Source: Hexactinellida sp. DTS-2022 (Eukaryota; Porifera; Hexactinellida). Taken from it: a DNA stretch of 64,000 bases. The translations under genes and the position numbers were made by a program. The stretch is taken from positions 4,486,501-4,550,500 of the forward strand of contig JAPNXP010000012.1 of the NCBI GenBank assembly GCA_028753945.1, given 5' to 3'. The notes under the pieces are model-generated. The model did no database searches. It was given only the letters and a program-made list of their open reading frames with translations, and was not told where the DNA came from. Of this stretch, positions 1 to 9,358 are shown piece by piece. Each line of letters opens with the position of its first letter. The stretch's first letter is position 1.

Positions 1-3000
1 TTTGTTGTTGGTACACTGTCAGGTACCATGCGGCGGCTTTTTTAGTGTAATCCTCTTCAGCTGTGTGTAGTTTGAATAAATCGCGGAATTCCTGAGTGAG
101 GTAATGAATAGCAGTTTTAAGCGCACTTGTAACTTTGTTCTTGTCGGCAGAGAGCAGCGGGTGACACCTGATGATGAAACAGAGCACAACCTCGGCTTCG
201 GTCTCAATACCAAACGACAGCATTATTCTCTGTAGCGCACTGAAGTATTCAAAATATCTTATTTTAGCGTCTTGCATATAATCCTCGTAACCTGGTATTT
301 GGAATGCTTCCAGCTGCAGATTGAATGGTATATTCTGTTTATGTTTAAATCTATATTTGTTATAATAGTTTAAAATATTCTGCCATTCACTTGTCTGAAA
401 ACAAACAGATTTAGCCAGCTGATAGAGCTCTCCCAACAGCTTGTCTGAGGGGTAAGAAGTAGACTCTGTTTTCTCCATAAAGTCAGGATATCCCTTTTCT
501 TTAATCAAACTCTTTGCCTCGGTTGGTATGTTCGGGGTTACTCCAGTTTTAGGAGAATCCACGGCGATAGAAGCTAGCTTAGCGAGCTGTATCGACAGCT
601 GGTCTCGAGCCCCGGCCGGCTTCATATCACTGACTGCTACGTGGTAATGTGATATTATTCCTAGCAGGTCGTTGCTTATAATCTTGCAATACGACTTTGC
701 TAGTACTGTCTGAATATTGCTATGCGAATGCAACGGAACTGTATTATCTATAACGACATTCTGGTCAATCGACTGATCACCTACTTCTTCCCTATACTCC
801 TTAAGCACGTTGTCATAATTCAATGATGGGAAGGCAGCACTAGCAGGAGGCACCAGCTCTTCGTCCCAAATTATACCAAACTCATCTCCGTCCAAATCCC
901 CGCCCCCGCTACACGCTGGCAATGACGTGCTGCCCGTGATGGGAAATACTATTACGTTTCGCAAATGATGCAGCTCTCCCCTGTCTACAGCAGTTGGCGT
1001 GAGCAGATCCCCTGGATGCAGACATGGGTTCTTATAGACTAGCAACCGGCCCGTGCGTCTGCAGGTGAGAGCGCCCTCTGTCTCTTCGTAGGTTATGAAC
1101 ACCTCGCCCTCTCCCAGCACGCCGATCGGATCCGGGATCCCCATCAACAGGCAGCCCTGCCTCAGTGGAATGTGGAACTTTCTAATCAGATTGTCAATGT
1201 TAAAAGTGTACATGCACCTGAGCAGCGAGAGGAAGAAAGGCTCAGACAGAATATCGACAAAACTCGCAGTGTCTTTTGAATAGCTAGGAAGATGAGAAGA
1301 TAGGTGATAACTCGCGATGTCATTATCCACTAAGAGCTTGGCTTGAATTTCAAGCACATTTGTGAATATAGTTCTGAGACGGGGCTTCGGGTCCCAGCCG
1401 TGTTCGCTCTTGTCCTCTAAGCTCGTTAGTAAGGTCATCATCTGAGTGTTGAGGAATAACTTGTTGTATTTACCGAACTTTACAAGACATAGTTCTGAGT
1501 GAGTCCATTCAATTTTCTTCATTGATTTCCTATAAAGAATATCGCAGTGTATAAGTCCCGCGTTGAAATCAGAATCCGTGTCTGCATCTACAATAGTGAA
1601 CACTCCCTTCAGGCCAGCGAGTCGCACCTGCACTGCCGTGGTGGTGTCGAGAGATTCGCCTGTTTTTAGTTCCATATTCTCAAATATTTTCTCAGCTAGG
1701 CTCCTCTTGATCTTCCCGTTACCGTCTGTCAAGTTTAGATTATTCTCTGCAAACAAGTCAGGCAAGCAATGAGTGTCCGTCTCGCTAACATGGCAGATTG
1801 GGTGGTCAGAGGTACAAAACAAACCAAGTCTAGAGAGATACTTTGTCACATTGTTAACAATAGAATCTCCCATCAGTCGCGATCTGATTTGCTTTATTTT
1901 GTCAGATGCCGACTGTTCATCTCTGATGTGAATGAAAATGGCTCGCTTGCTTCTCAGCTGACTCCCACTGCAAACTAAGAAGTAGAACTTAAGTCCATTA
2001 ATATTAACCCCATCGGTAAGTATATTATTAACGCGGTCAATGACGTCAGCACTCTTTAGCGCCTCCCCGTGTTCCTCTCTGAACGCAAGATTCAAGAACC
2101 TCTCCTCAGGGAACAGTCTGTACAGTCGGTTGCACTGAGTGAAGATGGACTGGAGCGGGGCTACTGCGGAGGGAGTCACCATTGCGCACTCAACGTAGCA
2201 GTAGTTGTGTCGACAAGGTTTGGGGTCAGACTCTGGGTACTCTTTGAGGTTATCCAAATATTTATCAAACGAATGCAACAGATCGAAGAAATAATAAGTT
2301 GTGTCTTTAGATTTCAGAGATAAGAGATGAGTGAAGGTCTTAGCCAGAGCCTTAATGCGAGTTCGATCAGATTGGGAAATCTCCAAAGTAAGCCTACGAA
2401 TAGTTTCTTGAGGCAGACAGATGTCTCTCCATGATCTTAACACATAGAATTCCCAAATGCAATCCTGCACTTCCTTATCCCAGTAATCAGGGTGGTCGAC
2501 TAGATTTATTTCCTCTGTCTCCATTGGAGTACAGATACTGACCCTAGAGTCGAATACTGGGACAAGGAATGTTTTTGATGAATGGAGAAGTACCCATAAT
2601 TGACTCCAATTGTTAGTCTCGTATGTGAGAGAAATCGCAAAAACAGGCGACTCTCCGAAGAAAGACACATAGCGACTGTTGTCACAAGACAGAGTTTCCC
2701 CAGAAGCAGACTGCACTTTGGGACTAAAGCTAAGAGGGAGGTACAGCGTGACGTCACTATCTGTCCAGTTAGCCAATGCGAAGAGATGAATAGATGCAAG
2801 TGGAATTTCAATTGTCAATTGAGAATTTGAATCAATACAAACTGTTAATTCTATGAAACGATTGGAAAATAATTCGAATTTTCCATTTCCTTCAGCTAAT
2901 TGTAGTTCTTCAGCTAAGTGAAATGTATGTTTGTCGTTAAACTTTCCCCATGAGACCCTTTTCACAGGCCACTTCAAGAGATACTTCATTTCCCGCATCA

Positions 3001-4289
3001 GTGGTATTTGTACTCGGCTCCAAATATATGACTCTTTATCCTTAAGAGTGAAATGCCATTGTACAGTCAGTAGTTTGTATCTCAGATAAATATTATCTCT
3101 TTGGGTTTGCAGGCCCAAGTGAATCAAGGAATCTTCAAACGGAAATATACCATTTGATTTCCAACGAGCTTTTGAGTTAGCTAATTCGATACGCTTAACT
3201 TTCAAAAAGTATTTATCAAATAAAATATTTGCAATCTCATCTTGAATATCAAATAACTCGTGTGTTCCGGTTATGTAGAATTCTACTGCACACTCAGAGG
3301 AGAGGAGAGCCATGCAATCCGGGATGTGGGTTATTTTCTTGATTTCTCCTTGTAGCTTTTCCGTCAGTTGAGATGGGAATTTAGTTTCTGAGTGTCTATC
3401 TTTGAGCACTGCCTTAACTTGAGATTCGTGTTCCTGGATAGCCTCGAACCTTGACCTCTCATCTGCAGAGAGAATTAATATAAACTCACTGTTCTCCCAT
3501 TTCCTAGCTCGGCCCTTACTCTGCTTGAAAGAAATCAGAGATTGGATCCCGTCAAAGCGAATAACGACATTGCATCCCGGAATGTCGAGGCCTTCCTCCA
3601 ACACAGATGTGCTCACCAGAAGATTACAGTTTCTGTTACGAAAGTTTTCTATTATCTCTTCTTGATCGTTGATCCAGTTCATTCCGAATGGACCAGTTTG
3701 TCCGACAATCTTCATTGGAGAAAATTTATCATTAATTTCCTGATTTTCTTTGAGTATAGTTGCTAGGATAGAAGCAATTCTCCGTGTTTCTACAAAAACA
3801 ATAACTTTAGAGTCCCGAGACATTCCGTGTAGGATACTGAGCAGCTCCAAAAGTCTCGGAGAGGGAATCGGCTGAGAATCAAGCTTGCTAAATACATCTA
3901 ATCCACTAACCATTTGGTGAGCAAATGTAACGCCTAGCATCTCAGTGACGTCTAGTAGCTTGCATATCTTCTTCATTGAGCTGACATACTGTGTGATAGC
4001 CGCATCATGCTGCTGCTCCATGCCGTACAGCATTGTGATCAGCTGACTCCTGTTCTTCTTGTTCTTCCAATCATTCTTCCCTATGAGCTCTTCTTGAGAG
4101 CATTTTTTGATATTGTCCTTTAATTGTATTAGCTCTGATTCTAATATATTTTGGTATTCAACAAGTTTACTGTCCAGCTGTTTACTAATCATTATCTTCT
4201 TAATTACTGCGTCGTCACGTTGATGACATTCGATTGACAGGTCATGACAGATGGGGGCTGAGAAAAAGTTTTCCTTGAACTGTTGCAAT
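1..4289 (-). CDS. Helicase-RdRP fusion, C-terminal part (helicase motor 2 + RNA-dependent RNA polymerase), runs off left edge
   Basis: This is the downstream portion of a gene that starts at 8898 and is split by the P-element. Read by hand on the minus strand, the frame is open without a stop from the insertion to the window edge (about 1430 codons, no intron). It begins with the second helicase lobe: motif V (EEGLDIPGCN, about 3585) and motif VI (QSKGRARK, about 3510) are of the Dicer/RIG-I type. Much further on lie NPCLHPGD (about 1030) and the catalytic DLDGD (884-898, roughly residue 1467), followed by a tryptophan-aspartate; these are signatures of the two-barrel cellular RdRPs (QDE-1, EGO-1, plant RDRs). 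The expected role is copying RNA into dsRNA for small-RNA pathways. A helicase fused ahead of an RdRP is known from Dictyostelium Rrp proteins; finding it in an animal is unusual. The C-terminus lies outside the window. Confidence 0.9.
4282..4289. repeat. 8-bp target-site duplication, left copy (GTTGCAAT)
   Basis: Direct repeat immediately outside the left terminal inverted repeat. The identical copy is at 7884-7891. Confidence 0.95.
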
Positions 4290-7200
4290 CATAGACTACT
4301 TAATACTATGGACTGTCGACTCTCAATCTCGGGTCTTCAAACTCGGGTCCATTGTTATCTCTAGAACTATTAAGTGTATTGATATTAAATGTATTATTGT
4401 TGAATAGGAAGTCATATATGGTGATGCCATTGGTCGTATTGGCATATCTCAAATATATCTGGTTTTTGAGTTTTGCGGTTTTCACACCTTTCCATATATG
4501 GTAAAAATGTTGAAAACTCGGAATCAGTTAAAGTTAGACATGAAGAATGTATTATGGGCGAATGGGAAGTTGTATATAGGGAGTTTATTAACCCTATTGG
4601 ATTATCTTAAATATTTCTAGTTTTTTAGTTTTGTCGTTTATGACTAATCTATATTTTATCCATATTTACTTAATATTTTTGAGTTTTTAGTTAGCTATTT
4701 ACTAGCCACGTTTCAATCCAAAGATGCCCAGACGTTGTGCAGCATTTAATTGTCGAGGGAATTATAGTCGTAAACCTTACTCGCAATTAGTTAGCTTTCC
4801 ATCAAATGAAAACGAAAGAAAAACTTGGATTGGTGCAATGCCCAATAATCCACAAACTTTAATTGGAAGAAAGGAAATTTGGATATGCGCTTCACACTTT
4901 GACTGCGATTGGGTAAAAACAAGAGGAGGGAAACGTCCTGCTAAGCCACCTACTATATTTCCTGGTGTTCCCAAATCATGCATGAAACAAAGTAAAACCA
5001 TCCCAAGACCTACTAAATTTGCAACATCTTATGCAAGAAAGAAAATGGGAGAAAATTTGTTAGAAAAACTCGATAAAATCAACAATTATCAGAACTTTGT
5101 TAATTCTATTGCATCACATGTTACTAATTTTCGTTTTATTAATAACGGAAAGGATTTAACCATGTTTATGACTAACACACTTGGTAAAAAAGTTGTCCAA
5201 TTTTTACATTTCCGAGAAGTCGAATCCACATTTGGATATTTACAACTCATATTGGCAGAAAAAAATGGATTTGAAGTGCCCAACAACAAATTTGATTTAC
5301 AAAAGAATAACTTTCTACATAAATGGTCACAGTTGAGCAATATAATATCTGTAATGAATTGTTATCATCCATCAAATAAGGACTATTTATCAAAAGCTAT
5401 GAAAGAGCTTAACAAAATTGAAGAATTACAAGATTCACCGAACTTTCAATTCATTCTGGGACAATTGGACCTCCTTTTGCCACAAGTTAAAGGACGCCGT
5501 TATACTAAGCATATCGTTATCCTTGCAGCCGAGTTACTTTGCATATCACCAGCAGCATACAGGTTGTTAAGAAATTCTAAAACCATTACACTACCAAGAG
5601 AAAAATTAATTCGAGAGTTAATGTCAAAATCATATCAAGACAACAATTTGGAAAAACTTTTTGAAACATTGAAGCCACAACAACGTTTGGTAAACATATT
5701 ATTTGACGAGGTCAAACTTAAAAAAGCAATGCGTTTTACTGGGGGGCATGTAGTTGGTCATGCAGCTAACAAACCAGAAGAACTTGCAACTTCAGCATTA
5801 GTAATTGAATTAATATGTCATTATGGTGGACCAAGGTACATCATAAGAATTATTCCTGTAACATGCCTAAAATCTTATCAATTAAAAGAAATGTTATTGG
5901 AAGCTGCTTTTGTCGTAAGAAAAAAGGGGGGACACATTATTTCATTTATCTGTGACAATTGCCCTTTAAACCAGCAAACTTATATTCAACTTGGTGGCCC
6001 CGGAAGAGTTTATTTACAACCAGATGGACTACAAGTATTTCTTGTTTATGACTTTATCCATATTTTTAAGAATATAAGAAATAATTGGATTACCGAAAAA
6101 CTTAAAGAATTATCATTTACAGTAAACAAAAAAGACTATGTTGCATGTTGGGATGATGTTATCAAACTTTATCATGAAGATAAAAAAAACCCAATTCGAC
6201 TTACCAAATTATCTAACTGTTCTGTTCATCCAAAACCACTACAGCGTCAAAGTGTACCATTAGTTTGCCAAGTTTTTAATGATAAAACCCACGCTGCTTT
6301 TAAAGCACTCCAATGCAATTTCAATTTTCAAGAAGGGACACTTGTTTTCATCAATCTTATAACGCAGTGGTTTAAAATGATGAATGTTAAAGATAAATTC
6401 TCCTGCTTTCGACTTAAAGATGAATCTCGTGCTCCTTGGTCTGATAATTGCGGAAGTTTTGATGCTTTGCAAAAAATCTGTGAAGTAATTTCAAGTTGTA
6501 AATGGACTGGTGGGCGGGAACGGAAAAAGAAGTTGACTAAATTCACTGCTGAGGCATTTGTGACTACAACCATTAATAATATAGCTGCATCTAAATATCT
6601 GTTGGAAAATTATGATTTCCAATATATTCTTCCTTCTATATTTTCTCAAGATCCTCTAGAAAAGTTTTTTGGTCAGGCTAGACAGCGTTGCGGCGGAAAT
6701 TATTACATCGATATTGAAGATGTATTATCAGCTGGAAAAACTCAACACGTTCACCAATTAATAAAATATGACATAATTCCCCATGGCACTACTGGTAGAA
6801 ATTGTTCGGTCTGTGACTCAGATATTGAAGAAACTGACATACAACTACTACATGAGTTGAGTGTCGAAGATACACAAAATTTGCTAAATTCAAGTGATTC
6901 ATTAAAACATAAAGTTGTTTACATTGGTGGATTTTTAGTTCATAAGCATGGACAACCTGATGTTGATGAAGGAGAGGTATCATCAGAATTTTTAAACGAG
7001 CTTAATCGAGGTGGGCTATCAATACCCACTTTAAATACAGTCTTTTTTGTTCATTGTGCAATAACTGCTCACGAAAACATTCCTGAATGTAGACGAAATT
7101 GTACCATATACTTCAAAAAACTTTTATCATATATTGATGCACCTATTTCCCAAAATGAGAATGCATGCCAAACAGCAACCAACGTTGTATACAAGGCATA

Positions 7201-7883
7201 TGTATTAAATAATAGTGACACTGAGAGAGAATTAGGTTGCTTGAGACGCAAGGAAAAGCTTTCTAATAACACTTAGTATTCTCAATCCTAAGAATTCATT
7301 ATACATACGTATTTTTCATTTTAATTACTTTTTATCAAAGAATTGTTATGTGAATATATTTACCCTTGCATTTATTATTAGTTAGTTCCGTCTAACATTT
7401 ATTTTAGTCTCTTTTTAGCTTAAGTATAAAATATAAATCTATTTTAATGAAAGATTACTAAAACTGCGACTATAAACAAAAATCTACAATTGGTTCCGAG
7501 TTATTAAGATTATTACCATATTAGGAGTGCGAAAAGGAAAAAAACAAAAAAACTAGAAATATTTAAGATAATCCAATAGGGTTAATAAACTCCCTATATA
7601 CAACTTCCCATTCGCCCATAATACATTCTTCATGTCTAACTTTAACTGATTCCGAGTTTTCAACATTTTTACCATATATGGAAAGGTGTGAAAACCGCAA
7701 AACTCAAAAACCAGATATATTTGAGATATGCCAATACGACCAATGGCATCACCATATATGACTTCCTATTCAACAATAATACATTTAATATCAATACACT
7801 TAATAGTTCTAGAGATAACAATGGACCCGAGTTTGAAGACCCGAGATTGAGAGTCGACAGTCCATAGTATTAAGTAGTCTATG
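4290..7883 (+). mobile_element. P-element-family DNA transposon, apparently intact, inserted in the helicase-RdRP gene
   Basis: A 3594-bp element bounded by near-perfect terminal inverted repeats of about 337 bp (4290-4626 and about 7548-7883, starting CATAGACTACTTAATACTAT). The 8-bp direct duplication GTTGCAAT lies at 4282-4289 and 7884-7891; 8 bp is the normal P-element duplication length. It carries one transposase gene with a THAP domain. The near-identity of the repeats and the uninterrupted transposase frame suggest a recent insertion. The repeats are far longer than the 31 bp of the canonical Drosophila P element. Confidence 0.95.
4724..7276 (+). CDS. P-element transposase (THAP domain, RNase H-like core), 850 aa
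   Basis: The transposase of the element at 4290-7883, transcribed opposite to the host gene. The N-terminus is a THAP zinc finger: C5, C10, C55 and H58 fit the C2CH spacing, and a PPTIFPGVP tail follows, as in THAP proteins. The middle and C-terminal regions resemble P-element/THAP9 transposases. Candidate catalytic acids are D328 (LFDEVKLK), D411 (CDNCPLNQ) and E646 (DPLEKFFGQARQRCGG); the last block matches the conserved third acidic motif of the family. The frame is one uninterrupted exon. The protein should bind the subterminal repeats and cut and paste the element. Assignment to the P superfamily is firm; activity is inferred from an intact frame and young repeats. Confidence 0.93.
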   Translation: MPRRCAAFNCRGNYSRKPYSQLVSFPSNENERKTWIGAMPNNPQTLIGRKEIWICASHFDCDWVKTRGGKRPAKPPTIFPGVPKSCMKQSKTIPRPTKFATSYARKKMGENLLEKLDKINNYQNFVNSIASHVTNFRFINNGKDLTMFMTNTLGKKVVQFLHFREVESTFGYLQLILAEKNGFEVPNNKFDLQKNNFLHKWSQLSNIISVMNCYHPSNKDYLSKAMKELNKIEELQDSPNFQFILGQLDLLLPQVKGRRYTKHIVILAAELLCISPAAYRLLRNSKTITLPREKLIRELMSKSYQDNNLEKLFETLKPQQRLVNILFDEVKLKKAMRFTGGHVVGHAANKPEELATSALVIELICHYGGPRYIIRIIPVTCLKSYQLKEMLLEAAFVVRKKGGHIISFICDNCPLNQQTYIQLGGPGRVYLQPDGLQVFLVYDFIHIFKNIRNNWITEKLKELSFTVNKKDYVACWDDVIKLYHEDKKNPIRLTKLSNCSVHPKPLQRQSVPLVCQVFNDKTHAAFKALQCNFNFQEGTLVFINLITQWFKMMNVKDKFSCFRLKDESRAPWSDNCGSFDALQKICEVISSCKWTGGRERKKKLTKFTAEAFVTTTINNIAASKYLLENYDFQYILPSIFSQDPLEKFFGQARQRCGGNYYIDIEDVLSAGKTQHVHQLIKYDIIPHGTTGRNCSVCDSDIEETDIQLLHELSVEDTQNLLNSSDSLKHKVVYIGGFLVHKHGQPDVDEGEVSSEFLNELNRGGLSIPTLNTVFFVHCAITAHENIPECRRNCTIYFKKLLSYIDAPISQNENACQTATNVVYKAYVLNNSDTERELGCLRRKEKLSNNT

Positions 7884-7891
7884 GTTGCAAT
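7884..7891. repeat. 8-bp target-site duplication, right copy (GTTGCAAT)
   Basis: Direct repeat immediately outside the right terminal inverted repeat, identical to 4282-4289. In the host gene these bases encode part of the Leu-Leu-Gln-Gln stretch that the insertion interrupts. Confidence 0.95.
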
Positions 7892-8898
7892 AGTTCTACG
7901 GTTGCTTTGATTTTATTCTGTGAAGAAGGGGGAGAGGCAGTTAGTCCGAGCAAACGAGGCCGATGCTCACACTTCTTTAATTCATTGAGTATTTCAACGT
8001 AAACGTGACCTTTGATCGCGTGATGGCATTCATCGAATATTACATAGCAGAAATTGTGTAAACCAACAGTGCGTTGAATGGCTTTGTAAGCGCCAGCAGT
8101 GGCTACCAATACATCGTAATGTCCTTGGTTCAACCAACGGAGTTTTAAGTTCGTATTAGACTCACTGGTCAGAGTACACACATTCATGTTTGTGTCGATA
8201 TTAATGGCTTCGCCTTGTTGGTACACCAACGGGACTCTGTCCACAATAAACAGGACCATGTACCGTGGATTCAATTGCTTCATTCTAGCAGCAGCAATGC
8301 TAGCAACTAACGTTTTCCCGTAGCCAGTAGGCAGCACTAGTATGAAGTCTCTCTGCAGTGCCTCTATATATGCAGTGACCTGGTAGTCCTTTGGGACTAT
8401 ATCCGACTTGAGAATGTCAGTGTACTCGAAGTGAGAAGTGTCTCCAGGGTCAGGAAATATAATCTGATCATTTTCATTCTCTTGAGGCGAGGATAATTTG
8501 AGCCTCTTTGGCTCACTGGTCTCAATCGGGTCTAGTCGATCTCCGCGGAAGTTGGTACAGTCCCGTTCTACAATCTCATTGAAGGGGGCCTGTTTACACA
8601 CGGCAGACCAACTATCTTTTTTCGACTTCAATCTCTTTCCTTTTATGGATATTTTGTCTCTCCCAAAAACAAATACTTCTTCCCCTTTCGGACCAATCGG
8701 GAGTTTCTTTCCCAAATAGCTTTTACACTGTAAACACATAATGGCATCGTCCCTACGATCTTTATTCTCAAAGAATTTATTCTCCAAGAGGAGAGTACGC
8801 TCGTACTTAACCATAAGGTGCAGAGCTGAATCGGGCATACGATAGAAGCAGAGTTCTTCAATGGGAAAGTCATTTCCACCACATTTAATACAATTCAT
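7884..8898 (-). CDS. Helicase-RdRP fusion, N-terminal part (C4 domain + DExH helicase motor 1), cut by transposon
   Basis: The N-terminal portion of the same gene. The open frame extends upstream to about 8960, but the first in-frame ATG is at 8898, which I take as the start; an upstream exon cannot be excluded. From that Met, residues 3-58 hold two CxxC pairs (C3/C6 and C55/C58) in a layout resembling the zinc-binding C-terminal domain of RIG-I-like receptors. The DExH motor follows: Walker A LPTGYGKT at 189-196, motif II DECH at 289-292, motif III TAS at 320-322. DECHHA is typical of the Dicer/RIG-I superfamily. After ELLQ the frame meets the P-element and stops within a few bases. Removing the element plus one copy of the 8-bp duplication continues the frame exactly into the part at 4289. 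The allele on this haplotype is therefore probably null. Confidence 0.88.
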
Positions 8899-9358
8899 GA
8901 AAGCTAGTTCATAAACACACAAGTAAATAATGAATATAGTCCAATAAATACATGCTCTTCTTTATCAATTTCCATCTCCCAACTATGAACATTTACAATC
9001 TGTGAATCCAAGATTAACATAAGTTAGTTAGTTCTTGGTTAATCTCTAGGCTATTATTTGTTATATACTTATTCAACTAGGGGGGTCGGGCAATATTCTT
9101 GTATTACAAGTAATAAATTCTTAAATGTACTCGTAAAGAGGTAACTATGTAATTATGTAAAGTACAGTCGAAACCGATTTTTCTAACACCGGTTTTTTCT
9201 AACAAATCGGTTTATTCTAGCTTGGATTTTTCTTACTTTATTTTCATGCAAATAATTGGATAGAAAAAAAACCGGGTTTTGACTGTACAAATTCGCATAT
9301 CCCTGGTTACTCCATAACGAGATTATACTGTAAGAATATTTGGATAACTAGTGTAATA
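8899..9358. other. Divergent intergenic spacer (helicase-RdRP / C11orf54)
   Basis: About 460 bp between two divergently transcribed genes, so it probably holds both promoters. It contains one pogo-like MITE (9165-9285). No other feature was recognised. Confidence 0.6.
9165..9285. mobile_element. pogo/Tigger-like MITE, TA-flanked
   Basis: Inverted ends CAGTCGAAACC and GGTTTTGACTG, flanked by TA on both sides (9163-9164 and 9286-9287). About 121 bp with no coding capacity. It lies in the divergent promoter region. Confidence 0.75.

Noticed and set aside
4777..7272. Several 64-83-codon minus-strand frames inside the P-element
   Set aside because: Shadows of the transposase gene.
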